A stretch of DNA of 64,000 nt from Oegoconia quadripuncta (taxonomy: Eukaryota; Arthropoda; Insecta; Lepidoptera; Autostichidae): assembly GCA_949316235.1 (NCBI GenBank), contig OX438751.1:24581885-24645884 (forward strand), in the 5' to 3' direction. Both the position numbers and the translations under genes were made by a program. The notes under the pieces are model-generated. The model saw only the letters and a program-made list of their open reading frames with translations, did no database searches and had not been told where the DNA came from. Positions 1 through 10,259 of this stretch are shown here, in pieces; within the stretch, counting starts at the first letter, position 1, and every line of letters begins with the position of its first letter.

Positions 1-233
1 AGTTTTCTGAAATATTGCGCGGAAATTCGAATTAAATAGTACTTATGTAAAAAAGAAACAAATGAATATTTTTGGTGCTTGAAAAATTATTGTTGTTCGT
101 CATTGATTTCGTTTGGAATTTAATAATTTTGTTGATAATTTAGCAAAATGATTTCAAACAAAGAAACTTGTTGCCGCCAAAATAAACAGAAAAATAGTTG
201 AAAACCTATTAAAATGTTGTTCAATGGAAGAGT

Positions 234-564
234 ACCGCCTCCGTGGCTCAATGTAAACAACATTGGGTGTACGATTCTGAGGTCGCGGGTTCGATCCCCA
301 GCGGGGTACATGTTTAAGTACTCGGTTTGGTTGGTGGTAGGGCATTTTAAATGTCCGCCTGGCTAGCTACCACCATCTTATCTAAATCTGCCGCCACGTA
401 GCAATGTTAATAGCATTGTTGTGTTGCGATTGTCAGAGATAAGATAGCCAGTCCCCCAAATGTGTTGGGGTTTGCGGGTCCGTACGCTTCCACCTTCGAC
501 CTCATCTTCACTTAACATCAGGTGTGATTGAGGTCATGTACCAACCCGTAGTGCATAAAAAAAA
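234..564 (+). repeat. SINE-A, full-length copy
   Basis: This is a tRNA-derived short interspersed element. The 5' head carries a box-A-like stretch (GTGGCTCAATG) and a clear RNA polymerase III box B (GGTTCGATCCC). A body of about 250 bp follows, with the motif GTCCGCCTGGCTAGCTACCA, and it ends in a short poly(A). The same unit recurs more than twenty times in both orientations, which defines the family. It is non-coding; small open frames in it are shadows shared by all copies. Confidence 0.9.
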
Positions 565-1067
565 CTTTATTCCCTGTTCTAAAGTCTCTTGGGGAAAAGA
601 CCTACTTTGAGTGCAGTTGTTGAGGAACCAATCATCGTTTTTCGAATAGATGACATGAAAAGCATGTTCGTGATATAGTGTATTGTATTGTAATCAATGA
701 TATAGTTATAAATTGGCTCCAGCCGAAAAGCCTCACTGTTGGCCCTCACAGCACAAATGACCGCGATAAATTCCATCGTTTTAATTCTACCGTACCAACC
801 CCGGTGCAAAAGGGCAATTTTTCAAAAACAATCACACATAAAACAATGAGGCATGTCGACGCGAAGCCAAATAAATGGTTCCGGATACTTCAAAGTTGCG
901 GCAAAAATTGGATATGTGTCCTGTGTAGGTGGACAATTTCGTTGGACGGATATCGAAAGAGTCACACGCCAAACCACATTTTAAAATTCTACTATATGGA
1001 TACTGGCTTCCGCACGCGGCGCTGCCCGATTTTTTTTTTCAGATTATAGAGTTCGTCCCATAGTCGT
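565..1067. other. unique AT-rich stretch, nothing recognised
   Basis: No coding signal, RNA gene or recognised repeat is visible. A 123-codon open frame on the plus strand has no domain, no convincing start context and no splice structure, and it ends in a poly(T) run. Confidence 0.5.
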
Positions 1068-1185
1068 AGTCAAAAATGCTTTAATTTGTACACAGGGTAT
1101 ACTTAAAATAGTCAGATTTTACATTTCTAAAGCTACTGCTTGTTCAAATGGCAATTTCGCCGTAAGAAGAATTTATTCAGGTAAT
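1068..1185 (-). repeat. Jockey/CR1-type LINE 3' end fragment
   Basis: Read on the minus strand this matches the 3' end shared with copies at 20622-21115, 34422-34935 and 39985-40335: the RT tail, a GTGTACC-type segment, then AATAAAGCATTTTTGACT. It is a 5'-truncated retrotransposon insertion with no coding capacity. Confidence 0.7.
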
Positions 1186-1193
1186 TTGTAATA

Positions 1194-1469
1194 ACCGCCT
1201 CCGTGGCTCAATGTAAACAATATTGGGTTTATGAATTACGATTCGGAGGTCGCGGCTTCAATCTCCAGCGGGGTACATGTTTAAATACTCGGTTTGGTTG
1301 GTGGTAGGGCATTTTAAATGTCCGCCTGGCTAGCTACCACCATCTTATCTAAATCTGCCGCCAAGCAGCAAGGTTAATAGCATTGTTGTGTTCCGGTTGT
1401 CAGAGATAAGACAGCCAGTCCTCCAAATGTGTTGGGGTTTAACCCAACCCGTTATTCATAAAAAAAATA
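1194..1469 (+). repeat. SINE-A with internal 3' deletion
   Basis: The head and body match SINE-A, but the segment between GTTGGGGTTT and the final AACCCG is missing, so the copy is about 55 bp short. A poly(A) end is present. The head carries a small insertion between boxes A and B. Confidence 0.88.
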
Positions 1470-1931
1470 TTATAATAATGGTAGGTACAGCAAAATGAAG
1501 AAGCTTCGAATATCATAATATTATATTATAAATGAAACCTAAAATAAAAGGTTTCATTCGCCATTGCCATGTATCACACAAACATTTACCTCTAGCGGTA
1601 TTCGAACATGTGGTACAGTCTTTGGCTGTTTAGAACTAGATAATTGGTGTAAGTATTCGAAATATCCATTTAATCTAGTTTCAAATACAGTACACGCGAC
1701 TAGTTATTCGTTCAGAGGGGCTCACCACAAACCGCGGTATCCCCGTTCCGTGCGCACGAATAACTCGCCGTCATTTCAAACACAAAGCGACAGATTTTGT
1801 GCATTCGATGCATACTTCCGTTGCACTGCCTGTTGTATGATGCAAAATTAACAGCTTATAATTTATTATATCCTAGTATCCTATTTGAAATGTGGCGTAA
1901 GAATGTACGAGTATCTATTTTTAATCCATAT
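1470..1931. other. unique stretch, nothing recognised
   Basis: Open frames of 95 and 73 codons overlap here on the plus strand, but neither shows a domain or codon pattern I can recognise. Confidence 0.5.
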
Positions 1932-2047
1932 TGGTGTCGATTCGGATGTACACCAACTAAACTAAAACCAGTTTTGGAGTGGTGCCGTCGCATCGTACTG
2001 TTCCAAAACTGGTTTTAGTTTGTTGGTGTACATCCGAATCGACACCA
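1932..2047. repeat. near-perfect foldback hairpin (47/46 bp arms)
   Basis: The arm at 1932-1978 is complementary to the arm at 2002-2047 with a single one-base indel, around a 23-nt loop. The arms start TGGTGTCGATTCGG and end in its complement. No protein-coding frame is implied. It could be a palindromic MITE or the precursor of a small RNA. The near-absence of mismatches implies recent origin or ongoing correction. Confidence 0.85.
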
Positions 2048-2711
2048 TTATTTATTTATACAACTAACTAAAGGCGTTGCGTGCAAGATGATGTAGTGTG
2101 TACCTTTTATATGTTAAGGTGGTTCATATGGCACTAATGAGTGAAAGAAGAATAACGCAAGAATTAAGAAAGCAATATATCGTGTATTGTTTTCCATTTG
2201 CAACGATCCTGACATACTTTGAATTTTAATTTACTTAGCAACGAGTTTGATTTGGACCTGTTTTGTACTAGCGTTACATCGGCAAGGAACACATTAAGTA
2301 GACGTTTTTTTTTGACCAGAAAGTAACCTAATACTGCTGTGACCCGGTTGTTTTTTGGATTGGCGATGCAAGGATATCCTATCTATAGATTGTTTGTAAT
2401 TAGATTAATTTTTCCAACCGTTCTCTGATTGCAATGTATAGTTTTTTTTATTTTTTATTAAGTTTAAGTAGGTTCTATCAGTGGAAACCTCTAATTGGCT
2501 TTCAGTTTAAGTGATAATTTGTATAACAGCTGTTGGTTTTCCCAAGAAAATAAAATAAATAAAACTACTTCTTTTGTTTCATACACTCTCGTCGATTAGT
2601 ATTTGACCGCACCTGACCTTTTGTGAGTACGTCAGTCACTTGATTGACGTATGCCTTTCTTGGTTGACCCTTACCGACCCGTCCATTCAAGCTTTCGTTA
2701 AATACTGCTTT
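2048..2711. other. AT-rich stretch with one old repeat segment
   Basis: The segment at about 2134-2222 (AGTGAAAGAAGAATAA followed by TTGCAACGATCCTGACATAC) recurs inverted at about 2712-2790, so both are remnants of one repeat. I see nothing else here. Confidence 0.5.
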
Positions 2712-2960
2712 TATTATTCTTCTTTCACTCAAATTAAGCCTTCACTATAAAGCAAAAGTAGTATGTCAGGATCGTTGCAAGTGGAAATCTATAGTCTTTT
2801 TTGTTTTTTTTTTTATGTTTAACTGGATACGCATTTGACCTCAATCTCACCTGATGGGAAGTGACGATGTGGCCGAAGATGAAGCACGCGATCTCAGTAG
2901 AGTAGTAGTCTCTGCCTACCACAACGGGAAACAGGCGTGAGCATATATGTATCTTGGAGC
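2712..2960 (-). repeat. LINE 3' UTR-like fragment
   Basis: It contains TCACCTGATGGGAAGTGACG and GAAGATGAAGCACGCGATC. The same pair of motifs lies directly downstream (on the minus strand) of a LINE coding remnant at 27664-28200, so this piece is probably the 3' end of the same LINE type. Confidence 0.55.
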
Positions 2961-3234
2961 CAATGCAATAACTAATGATATAACTATTTAAGTATTTGAA
3001 AACCAAAAACCCGCGGGCGCCATGTTGGATTTTTTAACATAAATTGTTTTCTATGTCACTCTAGGGATTAAGGCTTTACGAAACAACACCTCGCACTTTA
3101 AAATCGGTCAAACCGTAGGCTATAGGGTGTAACATCGAAATCTAATACACTCGACAAGCATTACCCTTCTTTCTTCCAGTCGGGTAAAAATATTTAACAA
3201 CATTTAAAAAAAATACCAAAACAAACTAAACTTC

Positions 3235-3470
3235 GACGACCTTTTTGGTGTAGTGATTATAAACCCAAACCAGACCACTTGAGGTAGCGAGTTCGTATCT
3301 CGGTAGAGACATATTTTTCTATGATGAACACGGACATGTGTGCCCGAGTTGTAGATGTTTACATTTATAATATGTATATATTCACAAAAATCCATCCGAT
3401 ATCCATAATATAAGCTAGTTGATTAATGTAGACCTAGATGGCGCTGTGTATGTCCAAAGATATTTATTTT
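3235..3470 (+). repeat. SINE-B, diverged copy
   Basis: A tRNA-like head (TTGGTGTAGTGATTATAAA and a weak box B, GAGTTCGTATCTC) is followed by the SINE-B body, with GATGAACACGGACATGTGTG and the end motif AGATGGCGCTGTGTATGT. It is the most diverged of the near-complete copies. A further SINE-B tail fragment lies at 3580-3636. Confidence 0.75.
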
Positions 3471-3699
3471 TTATAAATAAAAAACCTTATCATTTTAGGG
3501 AAAATGCCATTTACGACAATTGTATTGGACAGTTGATGCTAATGACCGTTTTAGTGCCCTTTATAAATTAAAACTCTCATCTGATATCTATATTACAAGC
3601 TCTTTGCCCCATGTGGAACTAGATGGCGCTATATACTACATGTCGAAGAATTTAAATTTACTATCACATTTACCGCTTGTTATGAATAAATCCCGAATA

Positions 3700-4210
3700 A
3701 CCGTGGTAAATTAATAGAATTTTAGAACAACACAAGCTAACCACAATAATTACATCGGACTAAATCCCATATTCATTCGGGTGTAAATAACGCGAACCCG
3801 GCCAGTCACATCCCACTGAAAATATCAACGACAATCGCACTCGACGTCCAGCCGGATAAGTGGGCGGCCCGTTGTACGCACAGCGAAAACAATGCACTAG
3901 AAAAACAAAAACATAGCGGCGAGAGGTGACGCGGTGATGCGTGTCGCGATCCATGTAACAACGCGCGACTGATTGCCCCTGAAAGGGTGAAACGTAACAA
4001 AACAACGAAAAAACACCGAGTTTTGCTGATTAAAGCTGCAACAAAGCGATTATCGAACCGTACACTGTCGTCCATGTTGAACACAGGGTTAATCCAATGT
4101 TTCAGCGAGTTTTTAGCGTTCTCGGGATAGGAAGACACCGAAATTATTGGAGCACTCATTTCGGTGTTTGTCTTTATTTCTTTCTGACTGCAGATAATCT
4201 AGATACACAT
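3700..4210. other. unique stretch, nothing recognised
   Basis: Two overlapping minus-strand frames of 81 and 117 codons occupy this region. Neither has a recognisable domain and both are composition-driven. No repeat family was recognised. Confidence 0.5.
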
Positions 4211-4524
4211 AACCGCCTCCGTGGCTCAATGTAAACAACATTGGGTTTACGATTCGGAGGTCGCGGGCTCGATCCCCAGCGGGGTACATGTTTATGTACT
4301 CGGTTTGGTTGGTGGTAGGGCATTTTAAATGTCCGCCTGGCTAGCTACCACCATCTTATCTAAATCTGCCGCCACGTAGCAATGTTAATAGCATTGTTGT
4401 GTTGCGATTGTCAGAGATAAAATAACCAGTCCCCCAAATGTGTTGGGGTTTCCTGGTCAGTACGCTTCCACCTTCGACCTCATCTTCAATTAACATCAGG
4501 TGTGGTTATGCATAAAAAAAAAAC
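4211..4524 (+). repeat. SINE-A, near full-length copy
   Basis: Complete head with box B (GGCTCGATCCCC), full body and poly(A). A short deletion lies near the 3' end after CAGGTGTGGTTATGCAT. Confidence 0.88.
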
Positions 4525-4544
4525 ATAGCGCTCAGTTCTCTGAG

Positions 4545-4790
4545 CTGAGTATTGCTCCCACTCCTTTCCGTTTACCCGACTGTCCGTGGAAATGTTTTTC
4601 CAGTGTGTGTATGTATTTAGATTTCTATGTTACCTTATGAAGCCTCAACGGCTTGACCGATTTCGAAGTGAATAGTGTCGTTAGATTCGTCTCGATTCTT
4701 TGAGTGTCATAGGATACATTTTTTGGTAAAAAAATATAAAATATATGCTATCGGGTTTTTTGGTTTTTAATCTCATATTGTTATGGCCAC
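4545..4790 (+). repeat. repeat F copy
   Basis: An interspersed repeat starting near TTTACCCGACTGTCC and containing GATTTCTATGTTACC and GTGTCGTTAGATTCGTCT, then AAAAAAAT and GCTATCGGGTTTTTTGG. Related copies lie at 14385-14540, 19763-20530 (interrupted), 25815-25990, 30185-30540 (interrupted), 35530-35695 and 39165-39360. Its class is unknown to me; it has no coding capacity. Confidence 0.6.
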
Positions 4791-4904
4791 TATGGTACAC
4801 TTCTCAATAGTGTCATTTCCACTGCTTTAATTCTACTTTCAAGCCTCTTCTGCCATACCCAAGAGTATTCAATGGGTTTCAAAATATACTGTTTGTATGT
4901 GAAT

Positions 4905-4990
4905 ATTAATGTCACTATTGTACAAGTACATTGTAGGTGGTAGGTGCGTGCGCACGTGTGAGGATCGAGTTCATTATACTAACAAGCTAG
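4905..4990 (+). repeat. short repeat, inverted partner at 22155-22265
   Basis: GTACAAGTACATTGTAGGTG, GCGTGCGCACGTGTG and the following TATACTAACAAGCTAGGT recur as the reverse complement at 22155-22265. Identity of the element is unknown. Confidence 0.55.
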
Positions 4991-5396
4991 GTTTAGAATA
5001 AATAATCTCTTGTTAAACATTCATTACGTATTCGTGAATAGTATTAATAATTAATTGACTACCCAAAAGGTCAGTACATACTGTGTGTGGGTGCGAACGA
5101 GAAATCCAGCTTTCCCCCTAGGAAGATTCGCCAGAGGGGATAAATGGTTTAATCTAATTCTACGTATTGGCTTTTTCAAGAATAATTCCGTTTCTAAACT
5201 TGAGTTTGTGACTCACCGGCCTGGTCCGATCTAGTCGAGGAAAGGACTTGACTTTTGGAAACCCAAAATATGGAACGTGTGACGTTTCTTTGGAAGTCAT
5301 AAATAACATATTTATGACTTTTCTTCGAGATATTTTTACTATAAGCCTTTACGTTAAGATTGATTGTTACGATTTGTATTAATATCCATGTATGTA
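4991..5396. other. unique stretch, nothing recognised
   Basis: No recognised repeat, RNA or exon. A 73-codon minus-strand frame has no supporting feature. Confidence 0.45.
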
Positions 5397-5628
5397 TAAA
5401 TACATACAGCGCCATCTACGTCCACAGTAAGCATCTAGGCTTATGTTATGGATCCCAGATGGTTGATAAACTACATAAATATTTTTTTTTTGTAAATAAA
5501 TACATATATAAATGAAAAACATCCATAACCCGGGAACACATGTCTGTATTCATCATACAAACATATGCCCCTGGCGGGATTAGAACCCGCGACCTTTTGG
5601 TATAGCGGTCAGAGTTTTTAATTATATA
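5397..5628 (-). repeat. SINE-B, head interrupted by a MITE
   Basis: The minus-strand copy has the SINE-B body and box B (read as GCGGGTTCTAATCCCGCC). The tRNA-like head breaks off after the box A/B interval, where the element at 5629-5954 begins. The SINE therefore predates the MITE. Confidence 0.8.
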
Positions 5629-5702
5629 CAGGGTGTCCCTGGAAGTATGGATCAAATCGAACAGGGGCATGGGGAAGGTCATTCCCAAACTTAAGCTGAA
5701 TA

Positions 5703-5734
<32 letters not shown>

Positions 5735-5954
5735 ATTAATTATTTTTAATTAAAAAATTAAGCTGATAGCTTTGCTAGTTTTCTTTTAAAATTTTTTTTT
5801 GTATAAGCACTATTCGATAATATGAAAATGTAAAAAATTGATCATAACTTTTGAACCGTCAAAAATGGCACCGACATTCATAGGGTTAAAAAGTTTGGGA
5901 ATGACCTTCCCCATGCCCCTGTTCGATTTGATTCATACTTCCAGGGACACCCTG
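5629..5954. mobile_element. MITE with 63-bp terminal inverted repeats
   Basis: The 5' arm 5629-5691 (CAGGGTGTCCCTGGAAGTAT onward) is the reverse complement of 5892-5954 with one mismatch. Both ends are flanked by TA, consistent with a TA target-site duplication of the Tc1/mariner type, although this terminus does not prove the superfamily. The 326-bp element encodes nothing; its interior has a long A-rich tract at 5701-5736. It is inserted in SINE-B. Confidence 0.88.
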
Positions 5955-5956
5955 TA

Positions 5957-6175
5957 TATGTATCATCATCGTCATATCAGCCACAGGACGTCCACTGCTG
6001 AACACAGGCCTTCCTCATAGATTTTCACAGTGAGCGGTTAGAAGCGGCCCACCACCCAGCGACAGCCGGTGACCTTTAACAGGTCGACTCTCCACCTTTT
6101 CAGTGGATGTCCAACGCTGCGCTTGCCTGTGCGTGGTCTCCACTCGAACTATCCCGTGGCTGACATGATAATGAA
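5957..6175 (+). repeat. dispersed LINE-derived repeat fragment
   Basis: Begins TCATCATCGTCATATCAGCC and continues ACGTCCACTGCTGAACACAG. The opening resembles the repeat at 14968-15172. I recognise this type as a common lepidopteran retrotransposon-associated repeat but cannot name the element. Confidence 0.5.
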
Positions 6176-6239
6176 TATTATATTCTATTCTATAAAATAA
6201 CGATATCTTCCAAGAATGTAAGAGTATGTCCGCAAAATC

Positions 6240-6730
6240 AGTAATATCTAAAGGGCTATATATAAAGGTTCCCATTGATGTACAAAAACTTCATTTCAAT
6301 AAATTTAAAGATAATAATGAAATTTAAAAACGTATTTGTAATTTAAAAACCTAATTCAGCTTTTCTTTTTTATATGCACAAGGGGTTGGTACTTGATGTT
6401 AATTGAAGATGAAGTCGAAGGTGGAAACGTAGCAGCTGGAGCACTATTGGTACAAATTAGTTAAAGTGGGTGTAACCTTAAGGGGATGATGAACTTTTTA
6501 ACTGTACAACAGAGCGACATAGTCAATATTGACGAAGCTCTCAAAATTAAGATTAAAAATATATATAATAAAAACCTGTTTTTAAAAAAGAGCAACATCT
6601 CGAGTTTCTTGCTTGTTCTTCTCGGAGGAATATTGCCTTTAAACGACCAGTGCCTTAAAAAAATTAAAATCCGACTATTTTAAGTGTACCCTACGTACCT
6701 ATAAAATAAAGCATTTTTTGAATTTGAATA
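6240..6730 (+). repeat. LINE 3' end interrupted by a SINE-A fragment
   Basis: 6240-6340 matches the LINE 3' coding tail (AAGGTTCCCATTGATGTACA then TCAATAAATTTAAAGATA). A minus-strand SINE-A tail fragment occupies about 6365-6440. LINE sequence resumes at about 6550-6730 with GAGTTTCTTGCTTGTTCTTC and ends in AATAAAGCATTTTTTGAAT. It cannot encode protein. Confidence 0.65.
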
Positions 6731-7015
6731 AAGAGGGAGTTCGAAAGTGGCACCCGTGACAGAAAAGTCGAAAGGAAACCGTTTTCTTAGTAAGGACATG
6801 TTATGAGGAGGGATGAAACGAATGATGAATATGGATGACGACGGTGGAACAGGAAGAGGAAGACGAAGAAAAGATGGATGGATAGTGTGGAGGGTGATAT
6901 GAACGAAAAGGGTGTGAATGATCAAGTAACGGCTGATAGAGGAGATTGGAAGAAAAAGACGTACTGCGCCGACCCCTAATAAATTGGGACCAAGGCAGGA
7001 AGACGATGATGATAA
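6725..7015 (+). pseudogene. RTE-type LINE reverse transcriptase C-terminus, decayed
   Basis: The segment parallels the better preserved copy at 45525-45930: a GTGGCACC..ACAGAAAAG stretch, ATGAGGAGGGATGAAA, then an Arg/Gly-rich coding stretch. It ends with a GATGATGATG tail. Frames are broken several times. The family encodes a retrotransposon endonuclease/reverse transcriptase; only the last part of the protein is represented here. Confidence 0.6.
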
Positions 7016-7900
7016 AAGAACGATCTTTAAAATTATTACTACTTGACGGCACTTACTTTCATTGGATAAATTTAACAAAACTCAATAAGACTTCGATAGT
7101 GGTGAAAGAAATACGTTACAAGATATCTCATGTTGGGAGGCTAAGCACGTAGTTAGGCACCTTTATCAGGTAGACTGGTTTCTAGCGCACATCACGTACA
7201 TTAAAATGTTTATACTGAGTCCGCTGAGGTCTGCTACGTAACTTTTACTCTCTATCGAATGACCTTTAGATTCGTCGTAAAATTTCTTATTTCAAATCCC
7301 CGACGAACAAAAGTGGGTGTTACTCGGCGGTTTTCAATTTATAATTATAGTGCCTGTTTGCATGTGCATATAGTGTAACATTATTACACACCCGAATGTG
7401 ACACGAGATAACCCAAACATGCATGAGCGTTTGAAATTTGAATTTGACATGGGGGGGGGGGGGCATTTACACGTGCAAATCTATGGATGATGTTTGGTGG
7501 GAAATCCCATAATCGCCTTTTACGACACTTACTTGCCGAAACCACAAATTATAATGCTACTTAAAATTTTAATCAATGTCAGGTTTATTGACAGACGTCT
7601 AAATCAAATCAAAAAATGCTTTATTTTGTAGGTACACAGGGTACACTTAAAATAGTCTACTCTGTCCTGTTCACTATCGTATGTCGCCTTTAACGACACG
7701 CACTAGAAGCATGATTGGTCCTTAAGAGTGACAGAATAAGGTCCTGTAAACTTTGTAATGAGCTCATTGCATTACCTAACCTATATTCCTAAATTGTAAA
7801 GAGCGCTGACTCCTATAATACGGGGCATCCTAGTTTAGGAGTCAGAGTTCCCCTACTTAAGTTTCTATAAATAAAAAATTGAAAAAATTTTTATACCCAT
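7016..7900. other. mostly unique; poly(G) tract and LINE tail
   Basis: Holds a G homopolymer at about 7450-7463 and a minus-strand LINE 3' tail fragment at 7598-7665 (AAAAAATGCTTTATTTTGTA). I see nothing else. A poly(T)-rich segment follows to 7900. Confidence 0.5.
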
Positions 7901-8650
7901 CGTTATGTGTTATAGGTAGTGATTAAACTATTGCTATTTCTTTCTATTCTTCTTTACCGGGAACCACACGGCCACTGCAGTCTCCGGAATTTATTTGTCC
8001 CGATGACAATCCAGTACCAGTAGACTCACGTAGGGTATCGTTTAACTACAATAGACGCCGTATCGAGTACCAATGTTGATTGTTGCTTATAGGAGTGACG
8101 GTGGGAGAAGTAGAGAAGAGAAGGAAGGATTGCTCTAATAACAGTCCGTTCCTAAATGCCAGGATTATTGTTACAACGGTTTCCGATGTGTCCAAGTGTA
8201 ATAAGCTGGCTTAATAGCTGAAAATAGAAATTGACCACTGACAAGACTACGCTATATTGAATTATCTTATAACTCAAGAGTATTATTTCTCTTTCAAAGA
8301 ACTCCACAGAAATCAGTTTTATGTTGTTAAATCGCTTACTCTTGAAGTGTTCACATCTCGCTGACGCGTGATCCCGCGCTCAAGAGACCTTGTCGGAACA
8401 TTTTAGTAGTGAACTTTCTCGAATTCAATGCTTTACCCAATCGTCAAATTATCAAAGTTTTCTGAGACAATGACTGAAACATTTTTGTGTTTCATATTTG
8501 ATACAACGACTGCGATTGCAATTTTAAAATGAAAGCAGGTTTAGGGATATTCCTTACTTAATCACGTACAAATATCCTAGACACAGTAACGCTGTAATTT
8601 GGCACACCATGGGTTAATTACATCTATGTATTCTAATAATTATGACTTAC
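7901..8650. other. probable intron of the Ig-domain gene
   Basis: About 7935-8010 resembles a common lepidopteran repeat read on the minus strand. The remainder has no recognisable feature. It lies immediately 3' (minus strand) of a donor site at 8650-8645, so it is probably intronic. I could not find the next exon by eye. Confidence 0.45.
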
Positions 8651-8781
8651 ATCATGCAGCCAAGACAGCTTCCTGGCTGGCGGGTTGGCTCGAACGTGGC
8701 ATTCGAAGTAGACATCATCTCCCTCTTTAATATCACCAGCGGATAGCGAACTCCCCAATCGTAGTTTAACTACTGGGGGGT
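8651..8781 (-). CDS. Sidestep-like Ig-domain protein, internal exon
   Basis: An internal exon of 131 nt on the minus strand. It is bounded by an acceptor (TTTCAG ending at 8782) and a consensus donor (GTAAGT, 8650-8645). It enters in phase 1 and exits in phase 0, giving about 44 codons. The translated segment begins PPVVKLRLGSS, runs into EGDDVYFECHVRANP and ends SWLHD. This is the first half of an immunoglobulin domain: the beta-strand leading to the first disulphide Cys (in FEC) and the Trp of strand C (SWLHD). The PPVV..L..G....IKEGDDVYFEC pattern resembles insect Sidestep-family proteins, single-pass surface receptors for Beaten-path ligands in motor-axon guidance; that assignment is from memory of the family. 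Its phase fits the exon at 9194-9338. Other Ig-superfamily members (hemicentin- or nephrin-like) remain possible. The start and end of the gene are outside what I can see. Confidence 0.72.
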
Positions 8782-9193
8782 CTGAAATTAAAACAAAATC
8801 TATTTTCAATGCAATTCCAAAATTACAGGTAAAACCACTCAAGGACAGAAGGCTATCCCTCTGCAACTTTTATCCTCTGCCAGTGCATCCAAAGAGCTAA
8901 TTAATACAATACAATACAAGTCAATGTAGTTTCATGAGCCATATTGTGCCACTGCCCTCTGGGAAACAATCATCCTGAGGTAAATAAAACACCATAAAAG
9001 CCTCAGAGCAGGGGTCGCGATTTCCAGCAGGGTACATATTTAGAACTCCGTTTGGTTGGTAGTAGGGTATTTTTGAAACTAAACTCCTTAGCGATTCCCG
9101 CCAAAAAGAAAACATATCATTGTCAAACCGGCAAATTCAGCTCTATACCTTAGTCTAATACCACCAGATCTAGTAAATTAAATATTTACTTAC
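8782..9193 (-). other. intron with SINE-A fragment
   Basis: A 412-nt intron between the two Ig-domain exons, with GTAAGT at 9193-9188 and an acceptor AG at 8783-8782. It contains a plus-strand SINE-A fragment at about 8980-9075 (CAGCAGGGTACATATTTAGA then GGTTGGTAGTAGGGTATTT), and a short (AATAC)n tract near 8908. Confidence 0.65.
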
Positions 9194-9338
9194 ATACTAC
9201 GCTGATGGTCCAAGACGTCTCAAGGGAGAGCAGCGTATTATTTGGATTCTCTGCTCGACAGATGATTGGCTTCCCGTCATCATCCAGGGTCGGAACGAAG
9301 CTCATCACGCTTACTGTTAGGTTATCACGTAGCTCCTC
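9194..9338 (-). CDS. Sidestep-like Ig-domain protein, preceding exon
   Basis: A 145-nt minus-strand exon, with acceptor TTGTTGCAG ending at 9339 and donor GTAAGT at 9193-9188. It enters in phase 0 and exits in phase 1, so the split codon is completed by the first two bases of the exon at 8781. It encodes the second half of an immunoglobulin domain: EELRDNLTVSVMSFVPTLDD, then GKPIICRAENP with the second disulphide Cys, and a final strand ending SWTISVV. The D-x-G-x-x-x-x-C-x-A-x-N-P signature is the classical strand-F motif. Join, phase and domain order all agree with the exon at 8651-8781, so the two belong to one gene. The frame has no stop. Most likely a Sidestep paralogue; which one cannot be told from two exons. 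Confidence 0.74.
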
Positions 9339-9937
9339 CTGCAACAATAAGAGACAGTAGTTAAAGTAGGACCATAGTGTTTATATTTTTCAGAAAAATA
9401 TGTTTTTAACAAAAACTATTTACTTAGTATATGATTGTTTTCAGTATGCCAAAAGGAATGATGAAAGGAGATTTTGTTGAGCAGATTTAAATGTAATTTC
9501 ATATATACTAAGTTCGCTCTTGAATCCTGCCTCTGTATAATTAATCTGTTTAGTTTACTCAGGTTAAATTACGATGGGACTGTCACGTTGAAAAATACTG
9601 GTAATTTTATTTTTATGCACACTGGTGAAAGATAGTATTATTGATATAGGGACGAAAAAAAATCATAATTATGGCCAACACTCTTCAGTGTTTCACGAAA
9701 TCATGCGTTAGCAAATAGCGCTTTAACAGTTGCTTATTGATTGTGTCTGCCTTAGTCCTAGTTCCACATTATGCGACTAGGCTTGTATTGTGAAGACCAG
9801 ATTGACATGTGTTTTTCTTTTTTGTAAACATATATGTCACGGATAGCGTTATATTAGCGACCGAATTTATGATTTGGAAAATCATATGAATACTGTGGTG
9901 CGCGGTTTGCTACAAAAAGTTAACCTGGTGGCGCTGG
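9339..9937. other. probable upstream intron, nothing recognised
   Basis: Lies 5' (minus strand) of the Ig exon. AT-rich, with no recognised repeat or exon. Confidence 0.45.
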
Positions 9938-10090
9938 TTTTTTTATGTAGAACGGGTCAGCAGACCTCAATCACACCTGATGTTAAGTGAAGATGAGGCC
10001 GAAGGTGAAGCGTACAGACCCGGAAACCCAAATATTTGGGGAACTGGTTATCTTATCTCTGACAACCGGAACACAACAATGCTATTGTTG
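9938..10090 (-). repeat. SINE-A, 5'-truncated copy
   Basis: The minus-strand copy retains the poly(A) end and the 3' 150 bp of the body (CCTCAATCACACCTGATGTT to CGGAACACAACAATGCTATT). The head and tRNA boxes are absent. Confidence 0.85.
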
Positions 10091-10259
10091 CCTGTTGCCT
10101 GTTTTTTCTCATTGATAAATCAATCGAAATGAAGTAAGTCTGTTAATTTCTATTTTCATTTGCATTTACATTTAATTTTTTTACTCGGAAATAAAATTTT
10201 TAAGGCTAGCTTTTTTAATTAATATATTATTTTATTGTTATGTACTTGCAATAGGCAAC

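Noticed and set aside
241..312. tRNA gene
   Set aside because: Box A and B motifs are present, but the same sequence heads more than ten SINE-A copies and no acceptor stem closes; it is a SINE head.
3806..4159. 117-codon minus-strand gene
   Set aside because: No domain, no splice partners and composition no different from the surroundings.
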